Translations under genes and position numbers: made by a program
Shown: one piece after another, positions 1 to 11,462 of the stretch
How the letters are laid out: each line of letters starts with the position of its first letter
Position numbering within the stretch: position 1 is the first letter of the stretch
The notes under the pieces: generated by a model
Databases searched by the model: none
Told to the model about the DNA's origin: nothing
Seen by the model: only the letters and a program-made list of their open reading frames with translations
Source: Haemonchus contortus
Lineage: Eukaryota; Nematoda; Chromadorea; Rhabditida; Trichostrongylidae
Direction: 5' to 3'
Assembly (NCBI GenBank): GCA_000469685.2
Contig: LS997565.1
Span: forward strand, 28,752,145-28,816,144
DNA length: 64,000 nt

Positions 1-870
1 ACCGAGCCGTCATTGTTTGTTCCTAACAGTGTCCCTAGTGCGAAAACTGCAACATCAATCAGGTCAAATTGCTCTTCTTTCCTTTTAGACTTGTTGCTGA
101 TGGCAGTATTGCAATCACCCCAAAACTCCATCGGGTTTCAGTCGAAAAGTGATTCAGTTGTTACTAAGGCTTTCATATCTTGCGAGGACTCCACGAACAC
201 GTGGCGCGATCTTTTAGCCCTTGATCAAACTAGGAGCGGTGACGAAATTATTTTTTCACAGGAAGGAAACATACTTCAGGAGTTACCGCTAGCAAACCCG
301 CAAGGTCGATGCTTAAAGAGTCGAAAGTAGCAGTGCTGCGCCATGGCAGCTTCAACTGCCTACTGCCTATTTTGACGCGTTGACGGCGAGCCAATTTTTT
401 CGTGTCTGGTGCAAGGGACAAGACAGTCTACATGTTGGAGATTTGATCCTTCTCAAAAAATGAGCGATTGCAGTCAAAAACATTTGAAATACATGACATG
501 AGAAAATATTTCGCAAAGCAACCAGCAATATCTGTATTTTCTCCGACATCTATAGCTACTCGAGTCAAATTTGGCGCTGATAAGTTTGAACTTGGGGTGT
601 GCGGGGAATACGACGGTTTTGCTCCGACTGCTATAGCTCGGTCTCTGCGACTCCAGGCACGTCGACCGCAAGGAGGCTACCTAAGACAAAACAGAGTAAA
701 TGCAACAAATTTTGTTGCTTAGACTTACATTTCATTTTTTTCTATTGATAACTAAAAATGAAAATGACTTGCTTGTTTCCAGACATTCATTTTCATTTTT
801 GGTTGTTACTAAAAAATAAGTCTTGAAATTTATTTGATAAGTGGTCGATGCCATTTTGATTGGAATAATA
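1..870. other. Unassigned left edge, no gene recognised
   Basis: Short open frames exist on both strands but none shows a family I recognise, and none has convincing splice support. A weak inverted repeat (ACTAAAAATGAAAATGAC against CATTTTCATTTTTGGTT) lies near 750-805 and could form a hairpin. The stretch ends at the TA target site of the transposon that starts at 871. Confidence 0.4.
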
Positions 871-2434
871 CAGTGCGTTTCATAATTGTAAGGTCACCCT
901 CGATTTTTGCGATACTGAAGAAAGCAGTCGGAATGGAATTTTTTGGCAAGCACTGGAAGATTCCTCATCACAATGTACCTCCGTATTCAAATTTTGGTCG
1001 CAATATCCTTTACCTCAATTTTTTTATGAATTTTTTAAAGATAGTGTCGGCTTTTGCACCGCTTCATAATTATAAGGTCACCCTGAGAAAGTAAATGATT
1101 TATTAACGTTGATGGTATGTACAACACTTAATAATCTATAGCTTCTCCTTGTTTAAGAGCAACATCAAAGAGCCTGTGTGGCATACTAGAAACTAAGTTT
1201 CGAAGATGTTCCTCATCGATTGCTCTCCGTGCTTCGATAGCTGCCCGCTTCAGCTCTTCTGTGCCCTGGAACTGACGGTTATTCGCATGAACCTGTCTGA
1301 CTATTGAGCCCCAGATATCTTCCATCGGATTGAGACCGGGACTGCAGGCTGGCCACGGCAGGACGTTTATTTACTGGCATTGCAGCCACTCATCCGTTGC
1401 ACGGCCCACATGAATGGAGGCGTTGTCTTGTTGGAAGACATAGTTGAGGTGACGGCGAAAGGGTACTAGATGATGCTCCAAGACGTTCTGGTAATCCTTG
1501 AAATCTAAACTTCAGCTCACGACAGGTAGATCCAACACGACATCATTACAGAATGCACCCCACACCATAGACCTCCTCCACCGAAATTGCGACGGCTGAA
1601 GTAGACTGGTTCCTTCCTCAGTATCGCTTGTTTCCGTCAGGACCGTCCAGATTGAATTTCTTTTCATCCGAAAACCTGAATGGAAATTATTCAGTTCTAT
1701 GGTGAAATTTTGATGCAGATCTACCTTTGCCCAATCTCCCTAGGTTCATCTTTGCAAATCTGAGTCGAGCCTCTCTGTGGCGACCGGTGATTCGTGGCAC
1801 CTTCTCCATTGCTTGTCTGGTGATGTTCTCGCATCTTCGCACTGCTCTCTAGACTGTAGTTTTCGACATAGAGAGGTTTAATTGTGATCGGGTCTGGTGG
1901 AAGGAGGACGTACTGTTGGAAACAGTCCTCAAAATCTTCCGCTCGTCACGGGCAGTAATCTTTCATGGATGTCCACAGCCGGTGTCATATCTAAGGACAT
2001 CAGGGCTCTCCAGAAATCTTTGAATGGACCAAGGGGATCTCCCTATTTGCCTAGAGATGGCTCGAGTACTGAGCCCACCTTCATGATGAGCCTTCTCATC
2101 AGAGGAAAGCAGATAACCACGAGCCATGCTGACAGTCAGGCTTACAAATGCATTTGCTACACATGCTTACCTTTATAAGTATCTTCAAACACGAAATTTC
2201 CTCTCTTCCATGAATAATTGTTCACTTTCTCAGGGTGACCTTATAATTATGAAACGGTGCAAAAACCGATAAACTGTTCTAAAAAAGTTCAGAAAAATGC
2301 AGCTGCTTCTAAAAAACGGATACCTAGGTTATTCGTGCTGGGGAATCCGTTCATGATGCTAGAAAAAAATTTAATGATTGCTTTTTTTGAAACTGCAAAA
2401 TTTGAGGGTGACCTTATGATTATGAAACGCACTG
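871..2434 (-). mobile_element. Tc1/Tc3-like DNA transposon with long double-motif TIRs
   Basis: The element is bounded by TA dinucleotides (869-870 and 2435-2436) and begins CAGTGCGTTTCATAAT, with the matching inverted end at 2402-2434. The inverted repeats are long (about 871-1092 and 2224-2434). Each carries the motif TTCATAATTATAAGGTCACCCT twice, once at the tip and once about 190 bp inside, which is the IR/DR layout known from Tc3. The minus strand between them encodes a decayed Tc1-family transposase. Recognisable pieces are QQDNASIH near 1400-1425, [16 protein letters not shown] near 1310-1360 and the C-terminus [15 protein letters not shown] ending at 1128. Several stops and frame changes interrupt the reading frame, so this copy cannot encode an active enzyme. 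The structure is seen directly; family placement rests on the motifs. Confidence 0.88.
1128..1560 (-). pseudogene. Tc1/Tc3-like transposase C-terminal half, decayed
   Basis: This is the best-preserved coding part of the 871-2434 transposon. The last 65 codons are open and end with the typical Tc1-family tail ([17 protein letters not shown], then SMPHRLFDV). The second catalytic aspartate is in QQDNASIH. The third acidic position follows SPGLNPMED, where the family usually has SPDLNP, so a conserved D is changed to G. An in-frame stop between the QQDNASIH block and the C-terminal block, plus further stops upstream, show it is a pseudogene. Confidence 0.75.
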
Positions 2435-3098
2435 TATACCGCCGCGCAGCAGTAGGCATATTCGCCTTACGAGACAGAATGACTTTTGCACACCATTGAT
2501 CGACATTGTCGTCAACATATTAGAATGGCACTGCGTTTATGCAAACTTCACTCATAACTTACCACTTAATGAAAAGACAGTATCGCTTTTTGTCTCAATA
2601 TTCGTAAACAGCAATGGACTAGACTGTGCTCCGAAATAAAGGTTAGCCCCGTTTTTCTTCCCACTACGAGTACTGAAACTACTGAAAAGGGCAATATCGT
2701 TTCCCGTAGCTTTTTCACTCTTCCGTGATGGTTTGGACTGTAATCTGCCAACAGACCAATATCGCTTATTTCCTTCGAGTGAGGCATCGAATTGATAAGA
2801 TCATCCTCATGAGGGAAATTTTTGAGGCGACTTCCTTTGAATCTCGGCATCTTTTTTGCAGATGTAGGTTTTACTTCTGTTGTGCAAAACCAGGTCTCAA
2901 CGATACTTTATTCGGTTTGAGATTCTGTGCTTTCACCTTCTTCGGAACCAGGAAAAGCAAAGATCATCCCGGGCTGGAACGACTGCGGTTTAAATACGGT
3001 GAACTTAGGTGAACTTGTTTCAGGGGCTGATCACTAGATCAGGCCTCACCCGAAGCCGCTCAAGACCGAGCGCGCCACTGACCCCTTCCCATCTCAAT

Positions 3099-3160
3099 CG
3101 ATTATTGTATGAACCCTCTTACCTCGCCCGCCGAGGGATCAGGGGCTTATACAATAATCC
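3099..3160. repeat. Inverted repeat / possible hairpin
   Basis: The arms GATTATTGTATGAACCC and GGGGCTTATACAATAATC are reverse complements with two mismatches and are separated by about 28 bases. It lies in a GC-richer block than its surroundings. It could be the palindromic part of a repeat; no function can be assigned. Confidence 0.5.
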
Positions 3161-5119
3161 CGGGGGATCGACTACGCTGGTCGAAAGCCGAGCTGCTTAG
3201 TGCTGCAAAGGCGCCAGCTCTGTGGTAACCGCCACACACCCTTCCCTTCTGTTAATTTTAGGAGCCTTATGCATGATTTGAAAGGCCTCCAAAGTTCGTC
3301 ATGTCGCAATGACGGATTCATGTGGTAATAGCATGACGGACACCTGAAAACACGTACTCCTATGACATCGTACCCTATGTTCTTCCAGAGGATAAGCTAT
3401 TCTCAAGTATTGCATGCCATCCAGGTATTCCTTTATTCTGATGAAGAAGGTCTGCCTTTTTCCCCGAAGTACTCTTTACACACATACACAACACTAGACG
3501 TCCTACAAGCTTGAGCATATGACGCGCGAATGCGTTACGCAAAGGGGTCATACAGGCAATTTCGGAGTAGCCGTTGTTTTATTCGTCTGAAATAAAATGC
3601 GACACAAAATGCATCTTTTGTGTCCACATCCTTGACGATTCTGTGCCACCATCCTTCGCCTTTGTCGAAATGGAAATTCTGATATTTTGTAGCCGTTTGC
3701 CATTGCCATGCGCAGCGAACGTTGTACCGACTTTATTTTCTCTTCGCCTCCCGAGGAAACTCTTGAGGCGGTGTTCGACATATTCCATATGATGACTTTC
3801 TTAGTGTTAAATGGATGAACGGGATGGAAATGGACTAGTATGTTTTACTGGCATGCTGGCAATTCCCGTAGTCCTGACGTGCTGAAGTACCCGCAGTTTT
3901 TCGATCCTGGTCATTGATGAAAGCGGGCCAATCGTTTTTCGCTTTCTCCCTAGTAAGCTTTGTATACTCGTATTGTTTGTTCTGAAATTCGAAACAGGTG
4001 TCCATCTCTGTCTGGGTGGAGCACACAATAGAGGAATCGTCTATGTGCACAGTGCAAAATAGGTCTACGCCCTAAAACAAGTAGTTCAATTGTCGACATG
4101 AACGCCACTGCGAGTACTGAAGCAAGCCTTTGCCACATCGCTAGTCGTCTGATCTCATGGTGGTACTCGCCTGATAATTTGATTATGTTACACGAAAGAC
4201 ACTCGGAGGAGTGCCATCACCTGAGATATCGACAGGCCATATACATAGATTAGCAGAGTTTTGATGCTTGCTGAGAATTTCACATATTGCTTGCATAGAA
4301 CAGTCATTCTCACATTAGTGTACAGGGAAGGCGGTTCACCTGAACTAAAGACATTCCGAAATTGGAGAGGACTGAATTGATTGATGGATTGACAATGTTG
4401 CCAGCTTTTGATGATGTTGTTGACAATTTCGTTCAGTATATTGGGATGGGAGTTTGAAAACATAAATGAACCTATGTATCTTAACATTTGAAACGTGAGA
4501 AAGTCTCAAAAACCAGAGATTTTTTCTATCCAATTTCGTTCATATTGGTGCAATTAGGTATCGTTGATGAAAGTCGAAGAAAAGTTGTTTAATTGCTGTA
4601 GTGAAATTAGGGAAAATTGAAGAAAGAAAAATGGAAGCTCACACTCTTGGAACAAATGTATCTCCATAAAGTGAACAATATATCCATGCCTATATTTGAA
4701 CTTCCACAGGAGCGAATTTGAGACCCTTCTTTGGTAAGGGGATGCAGCTGCTCCAAATCCAACAATTGTCTAGCCGAAGCCATCCAACTACTAGCCATAT
4801 GGGAGAGCGCGCCAAACATCAGTATTACAGTGTGATAGACAATAAGTTATGAACATAGAGGCAAGTTTCATGTTTGATGCTTGAGTTACAGAAAACAAAT
4901 GTAATAAACGAGTCATCCCCATTATTTTGCAAATTGATGGCCATTGTTGCCCAGTCGAAGATGTCAAGCCATATCGGTGGAATAGTTATGCGTTTGAGTA
5001 GGTTGCATCAAGGCTAGTTTATCATCGATATGATAGTGGGGAGGTACACTATCTAGCTGAAAATATTCGAATTTCTTTATCATCACTAAAGAATCCTGCA
5101 ATCTATGTAAGGCTTACCA

Positions 5120-5330
5120 CGCATTCCATGGAAAAGCAAATCGAGCGCATGCCTCAATGATTGTCAGTGATGTCATGCTTATAAGCTCACAATCCCACCA
5201 ACTGCGCCACCGTTGCACAGCAAGTTCTTAACTCGTTGTCTGCTCTCTACAGTGGTATAACTGAAGGAGAAATCGATTCGATAAATTTGTTCCCAAAATC
5301 GTTTAGTAGATTTCGTGCTCTCAACGTTTA
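5120..5330 (-). repeat. tRNA-like SINE copy (minus, diverged)
   Basis: On the minus strand, GGTGGCGCAGTTGGTGGGA (about 5185-5215) resembles a tRNA box A. The adjoining + strand text ATAAATTTGTTCCCAAAA (about 5281-5298) matches a block in the better copies at about 44070-44360 and 46700-47015. It is the most diverged of three copies in this window. Confidence 0.4.
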
Positions 5331-6516
5331 CATGTACATTCGCAACTCAGTTCTTTGCTTTCTTAACTTACTTTCAGTCCTGTTTTGCCCTTGTAAGACG
5401 CCCGCAACTTTTCAGTTTTGAAGATCTCCCTGTTACTCATGACATGCTGAAGATTAGGTGAAGACTCACATGTACAAACATGTGATTCTGGTACGCCTAC
5501 GCAATTCTGTTTTGAATCTGGTGTGGTGGGAGGTCGTGAGGAGAGGAGCTGTGGCGTGTACTGCGATTGTAGAGTTGCAGCAGGGATATTGTGGCTAGAT
5601 TGGACGAGCTAGGTAGAAACCGAATAAGTTCTTATATCAAAGGTCGCTGAAGGCGAAAAATCATTATCAATGAAAAATGAAAAAGTCTCGAGTCTACGTG
5701 AGAAAAGTGAAACAGGAAGAATTCGCCTGCGCAAAAGGCGATTTGTGATCCCACGATCCTTACCACTGCTCCAAGACATCGCTGAGAACATAGTTACACT
5801 ATAATTTCTATTTTGATGTTGAGCACTCATCAGAAATGCCGTCTAATGTCGTTCAAAAAATCGTTCGACAAGTTTGAAAGGTTGATTCGAGATCAACATC
5901 TCTCCAGCAGTGTGTAGCATGGTAGCCTCGTCGCAGATTAATTACCTTTTTGAGATCCTTTCACTTCCTTAGAAGGCAAATGCAACACCAGCTAAGGGAT
6001 TACAAAACAAACGAGCGAAGCAAAGCTTCTTTGTATGGTGCGTGAGATTGAGCACCAGAACTTGGAGCCGTATCGATCACCCATCTTTCTCTACTGGTTT
6101 GATTTCGTGGGATGTTCACTACTTTAGATCGTTGCAGCATTACATGTGAAAAATGTTTCGATTTAACTGAGGCAAAGCGAAAATCTTTAGAGGAGAAAGA
6201 AAGAAAAGAAAAGAAAATAGAAAGTCTTTGCTTTCGTTTGAAAAGTAGATGATTGCTACCGCAGAATGATTGAGGCAACTAGCCGAGCTTCGGGGATCAT
6301 GTTCATCCACCACTGCTAATGTTTTTCTACAGTCGATTGAGTGTTGTTGTTGTTGATTGTTTTTTAAAATCGACTAGGTGGACGTAGATCCAATTTGTTT
6401 TATAAAGACACGTATTAATATCGTTAGTTATAGTGAGTCTTTTTTTTTTTGCAAGCATGGTAGTTTTTGCTGTTATAGTCAGCCCCTTATTGATTTTCTT
6501 CTCATCTTGGTTTTAG

Positions 6517-6762
6517 ATTGAGAATCCTCACTCCGAAGAACTGTTCTGTCGCATCAATGGAGTGGAGAAGCAGAGGTGCGGTACGAATATGATGATTTTC
6601 GATATACCCACCTTGATGGAGTACACCACACGATTCGTGACCTTAGATGAAGGAGATTTGCTTTTGACAGGAACACCTGCCGGAGTTTGTCGGGTGCTCC
6701 CAGGAGACACCATCGAGTTTGGTCTTGAGGGTCGGATTAGCGCTAAATTCGTTGTACAATAA
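6517..6762 (+). CDS. fahd-1: Fumarylacetoacetate hydrolase domain protein, last exon (FAHD1-like)
   Basis: This terminal exon follows a TTTTAG acceptor at 6511-6516 and ends with TAA at 6760-6762. It encodes about 81 residues of the FAH fold C-terminus: FCRINGVEKQ, then MMIFDIPTLMEY, then the family signature LLTGTPAGV and the closing PGDTIEFGLEG. FAHD1-type enzymes are mitochondrial or cytosolic acylpyruvase/oxaloacetate decarboxylases. The end of the protein (short, with no FAHD2-type extension) is closer to FAHD1 than FAHD2. The metal and substrate residues would be in earlier exons, which are not visible within 6.5 kb upstream, so either a large intron intervenes or this is an isolated gene fragment. 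No disabling change is seen in the exon. The family call is strong; orthology is inferred. Confidence 0.8.
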   Translation: MENPHSEELFCRINGVEKQRCGTNMMIFDIPTLMEYTTRFVTLDEGDLLLTGTPAGVCRVLPGDTIEFGLEGRISAKFVVQ

Positions 6763-7020
6763 GTGGTAAGCTTACAGTTTAGAACTCTGCCATGTACCGA
6801 AATCCTATCACTCTAGTTTTTCGGAATTCCGAAAATATGTATGGAACTTTATCGTGATGCTATAGTTTTGCTCAATTCTGAGAAGTTCACCCTTCGTGAA
6901 AGTGTCTGATTAAGATAAAATACTTGCCCTGTGAAGATTTTCCTGCATATCTTTCAGCAGTATGGTATGATTTTCGGGACTGAAGTATTGAAGCTGCAGT
7001 TCTTGATCGGCTCTGACTTT

Positions 7021-7697
7021 AAAAGGCACAGTTCACGATAATTTTGGGAAATCCAGATTATGACGAAAAATGGAAAATAAGGTGGAAACTAGTGAGGTAG
7101 TATCGAAGAAATTGCGCGAGTAGGCGTTTCCAAAGTGGTGAAGGGTATTGAAAAGAAGGGGTTGGACGAGGAGGCCAGAAAGAAGAATCGAAGGGTTGTT
7201 TGGACGAGCTATATAATGTGTGTAGTTGCGTACGTGTGGGGCCTGGTGCGAATAGCTGACTACAGTAAGCAAGAATGTCCTTTAAAATCCATCCAATAAT
7301 ACGTATAATTTAATTAAAACGCTAGTAACAGCAAAAATAGTCCACCCTTTTCAGGCTCTTCAGTAGAAAATTAAGTGCAGGATCGCAGCAGCAAAAAGAA
7401 AAACAGGAATTATAGAAAAGGAGAAAAACATTGCCTCACTACTCGGCGACTAGCTGATTGCGTGCTGAAAGTGTGGGTCCTGGCACGAATATTGTAGTCC
7501 GCCTCGCATTGACACTCGTCTGTCAGTCACATCATTGGTCAATGGGCGTGGCATCCGGGCGACACGGTAGTTCACTACAACTATACCCTGGCTGCTGAGT
7601 TTTTAGACCCGACAACGTTCTTCCTGTTGCCATTGGGGGTCGCTGGGTATTCCCAGGAAGAAAACTCAGAAATTTTCTATCGTGAACTAGGCCTTTA
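7021..7697. mobile_element. MITE, 'GGCACAGTTCACGATAATTTT' family, copy 1
   Basis: The element starts AAAGGCACAGTTCACGATAA and ends with the inverted counterpart TATCGTGAACTAGGCCTTT. The interior has no coding potential. It shares blocks (GTGCGAATA-CTGACTACAGTAAGC and GATCGCAGCAGCAAAAAG) with the copy at 43496-44032. It is one of five related copies in this window, and only the short terminal repeats mark it as a DNA-transposon derivative. Confidence 0.7.
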
Positions 7698-8690
7698 AAT
7701 CTCCATTGATCAACCATGTTTACCCAAAACCGGCACTAGGAACGTTATCGGTGTAGTCAGCGCTGAATGAAAGGCGATGACGGTCTTCAGGATGAAACAT
7801 GGTTGAGTATCTTCTTTTTCTTCATTTTTAACTGCCCGTGGATGATCATGTTTAAAGAGTCGGATCCATCATAAGCCTTGTCATCGTTGTTTTTACTGAC
7901 CAGTGAATGATAATTTGCTATCTTGTTTACATATTTCTTGTATTGAATAAAGCAACTACTACCTTGATCTGTTGGGTTTGTCGACCCCGTCCACAAATGG
8001 ATGGTTGTGATAATCGAGTAATGTGTTAAGCCCTGTCAGCTGAGATAATGACTAAAAATAAGGAGAAAACACAAAGCTCGTCTGTGTGATAATGGTGATA
8101 GTGCTAAATCAATATAGATCGTAAAATGGATGTATACCTGATAGCAGGTATGTTGATAAATAGAGTGCAGTCACCACTATCGACTTTCCCTTCATCTTGG
8201 CGTAACTTTTGGTTAGTATGTATGTTTGCTTCGGCCTTTCAAAAACTTTGAGGCTAACGTCTCGGCAAGTTCGCCGATAGTCGAGAAACCATTTGAGATT
8301 GATTTCCTTACAAAGTAAGGCAAACCTGAGACAGTTCTCCAGACTGGAAGACCCTCGGATGCCGTGCTCAAGAGTACTGCAAGGCTTGCCTCGATCTGTG
8401 TCTTTGGAACCTTAGATCGACCACCCAGAACTTAACGCCTGGGCACAATGAGCGAGCATGCCTCCTTCGTCAGCTTACTTCCAAAATTTGCAGAGATCGA
8501 GAAAAGGCGCGAGATCACTGGTTACGGACCGTCAGGTGCTTTCTGCACACGAAGGGTTGCGTTGTCTAATGGATATCCTCACGGCCCGGGGGGTCACAAC
8601 GTGGCGGGCATATCCTACCCCGCTGAACTAACGAGCACTCGTCAATAAAGCGGGATTTTGTTTGCCATTCATTTTCGAAGAAATGAGCAG
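7698..8690. other. Non-coding, probable old repeats
   Basis: I see no gene. Text near 8200-8300 (GCTTCGGCCTTTCAAAAAC and similar) and 8330-8650 has the look of a LINE tail or old dispersed repeat. I cannot name the family. Confidence 0.3.
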
Positions 8691-8987
8691 AGCAACTGGA
8701 GCAATTTTGACAGTTTTGAGTTTTTGCAGTTGCGCAAAGAGCCGCAAGCTGGCTACATCAGGCCAGAACTCTCTAGAGTTGCCTTCCACTGTCGCTATAG
8801 GTCATGACAAGTTGTTTGAACCTCTTACATGGGTTCTATTATGAATGGTGCAGCCCCTAAATTCCGGTGAAACTCATCCACACGCCGTTTTTCGACCTTA
8901 TAACGCCAAATATGGCATACGAGGGGTCCTCTCTTTCATCTTATAGGGAAACTGAAACAATTTCTATCGTGAACTATGCCCTTAAAC
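8690..8987. mobile_element. MITE copy 4, right half only
   Basis: The right terminus ATTTCTATCGTGAACTATGCCC matches the terminal repeat of the 7021-7697 element. The text from about 8760 (CACTGTCGCTATAGGTCATGACAAGTTG) aligns with the inside of the copy at 14985-15481. The left terminus is missing or unrecognisable. Confidence 0.5.
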
Positions 8988-9497
8988 TTCAGCAGATAGC
9001 AATCATTATTTGACTCAGCAAGGACCAAGGGCTCGAAGCTGTTGAAGAAGTCGCATAAATGATGAGTTCCGGATGTAAGGTAGGGTTTTGACCACGCGAT
9101 TTGTCTAACTACTGTTCCCAAAATTCTCTCGATCCCAGCCCACGAATGGTTAACTAATCGTAAGGAGAATCCTTACCCTACTTACACCATATAGATACCG
9201 AAATTCTATGGTGATGTTTGGTGATGGGAAATTTTTGGGTAAACCTTTGAGCCATGCACACTAAAAACATGGTCGGCTTCATAAGAACAGACACCTCCTT
9301 GATGCTGAAACACTGAAGGAGTGGACAAATAGCGGGAAAGAACTCGAATGGTCGAACGACAGTCTCGAAAATGAAAAAATTTACAGTCACTCATAGGGAT
9401 TGCCTGACATTTTAGTCAAGTCGACCATGGGCCGAAAAAGTGTGAGACAGTAAAACTGGCTTCGACGTCAGGGTCGTGTACTTCAAAGATTGGAGCA
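8988..9497. other. No gene recognised between MITE and BEL/Pao element
   Basis: Overlapping short open frames on the minus strand (about 9180-9390) match no known family. Nothing else is visible. Confidence 0.3.
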
Positions 9498-9647
9498 TGC
9501 TATATACTGTATGGTGGCAGTTGCTACACTCCCGGGGGCAGTAGCGATCCTGAAACGTCAGACAGTGCTTGTCTCACGTTTTGGATGACATCTCTTACTC
9601 TATCTTTGGAATTTGGTACAGTGCACAAAGCGCGATGGTGTCCGTCG

Positions 9648-10574
9648 TCATCGGGGATGAGGAAGTCCAAAGCCGTGTCTCGAAACATTGAGCAGTACCA
9701 ACATTGCTTTCCTTTTCTTCTCAATTCTTCTGGTCTTTACACCATCCCATTGGAGACCCAACACTTTTGGACAGGTTTCTGTGGTCCGGTCTCTTTCTTC
9801 TATGACCTTCATCAAGAGCTGATTGTTAGATGAGAATTCACGTAGATTCATGTTCAGCTCCTGGAAAATTTGTTTCGTCTGACGGTAGATATCTTTTGCT
9901 TCTTCGGGGTCATCTGTTGTCAGCAGAAGATTGTCCACATACCTGTTTCTTTTGATATCTTGAGTCAGTTTCTTTTCGTTCTGGCAGGTATCGAGGTGGC
10001 AATTGATGGCTCCTGCTAGTAGGAATGGAGATGACTTTAACGCGAACGTTACCCTGGAATAACGAAACGTTATTGTGTTATTGATCGACGGAGGTGGCTT
10101 GTGGTCACGTAGCCAGAAGCATCTGGTTGCGTCTCTGTCTTGTTCTTGTAGACGAACTAGAAGGAACGCCTTTTCGACGTCCGAAATTATTGCTATCTTT
10201 CCAATCCCGAACCGTAGGAGAATCCCGTGTATCAGAGTTAGGATAAGTGGTCCTCTGTATAGTACGTCGTTCAAGGAAGGGCAATTCTTGTAATGTGCTG
10301 ATGCATCGAAAACGACTCTCAATTTTGTTGTGGTCTTGTGTGGAGTGATTACAGGTTGGTGTGGGATGCAGTGTACTCGGTTCCCCTCAACTACGGTGGC
10401 ATCCTCTACAGGTTCTATGATATTCCGATGAAACTGATCTCGGAAAACATCATTGTATTGTTCCAAAAGGTCCTTTTCTTTACTCATCGATGACCACACA
10501 TTGACAAGACGTCTGTAAGCTAGGCTTTTGTTGTCTGGTTGGAAGGTACATTGTTCTATCCATGGGAGACGCAC
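9648..10574 (-). pseudogene. BEL/Pao reverse transcriptase fragment
   Basis: A 308-codon open frame has the Pao-type RT core: KLRVVFDASAHY, then IISDVEKAFLLVRLQE with the first catalytic aspartate, CFWLRD, and finally RYVDNLLLT. The YxDD catalytic box therefore reads YVDN (about 9929-9941), which removes one metal-binding aspartate. The frame reaches the block KVLGLQWD and is then replaced by unrelated residues, so the thumb, RNase H and integrase are missing. The stretch from 10578 to 10781 is the open frame just before it, separated by a stop. Confidence 0.85.
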
Positions 10575-10577
10575 ATA

Positions 10578-11420
10578 CTAGCCGTCCGGTCTACGTTGTA
10601 TTGTGCTGTTGAATTGTTCCCATACACGTTTATCCCTTGCAGCTCCAGCCTCTTTGTCTGCACCAATGAATTCATCCGTTCCTACTGCGTCTAGAGACCA
10701 AAACTTGTCCCATTTTTCTTTCTCTTCCTTGGAAGTTTCGCTTTCTGTAAAAGATACTGTGTATTGTTGGATAAGGTCCAAGGATCAGAGCTCCTCCCAT
10801 TCACTTGCTTCATCTTGAAGCTGTTGAGAGACTTGGAAAACGTTTTTGTTCTCCAGTTTAGGTCGTCCTGAAATCAAGTATCCCATTTTAGGGGGCAAAA
10901 TGTGCATTCCCGAGGGTAAGCGTATTGATGGTTCGTTGGTTCGCACAAAACTCCATAGTTGATCGCACCCAAGCAGAATAGATGGAGTTATCTTCTTTTT
11001 ATCATTTCCCATGTTACAGACAAGTTCAGAGAACGAATGAATGCCTTGTCGTTCACAGGAAGCTTTGGTGTTTCAAGTGAACGTGTGAGAACATTGTGTA
11101 TGGGCAGCTCAAGGTGAGGGTTGCCTTCTGCGTCCCAAACATCCATATGTACTCGGTTGCATTTGATTTTCATTACTTCCCGAGAACCAAAGGTTGCTAG
11201 TTGAACTCTTTAACGTCCTGTACTGGTAAGTGCAGTCGGTTGGCCAAACTGCTATCAATGAACGATAGTTCAGCTCCAGTGTCAAGCAAAACATGCACTT
11301 TTACTAGGGTCTTTGTATCGGTATCGACAATGGTGAGTTCTCCTACTGGTAGACAAGGATGCGTTCGCGTCGACTTGCTGGTGGTAGCTTGGTATTGAAG
11401 GATTGCGGATTCCACCCTTT
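10578..11420 (-). pseudogene. BEL/Pao aspartic protease and linker region
   Basis: The open frame ending upstream of 11197 contains VHVLLDTGAELSFID (about 11250-11300), the DTG active-site motif of the retropepsin-like DUF1758 domain. Continuing leftwards but in other frames are NRVHMDVWDAEGNPHLELP and ILLGCDQLWSF followed by LPSGMHILPPKMGYLISGR, the usual sequence between protease and RT in BEL/Pao. At least two frameshifts separate these pieces. Confidence 0.8.
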
Positions 11421-11462
11421 CATCGTCTGAGGAACCGAGTTTACTGGTTGCTGTCGTAGCGT

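Larger units (their letters stand above)
2437..6516. other. Non-coding or fahd-1 intron/upstream, few recognisable items
   Basis: No complete gene is recognisable here. It holds an inverted repeat (3099-3160), a SINE-like copy (about 5120-5330) and overlapping minus-strand open frames at about 3550-4140 that match no family I know. Upstream exons of the fumarylacetoacetate-hydrolase gene that ends at 6762 should lie here or further left, but I could not find its conserved central motifs on the + strand. Confidence 0.4.

Noticed and set aside
2725..3200. Upstream exon of the fahd-1-like gene
   Set aside because: The translations lack the FAH central motifs (metal-binding E-x-E and surrounding blocks).
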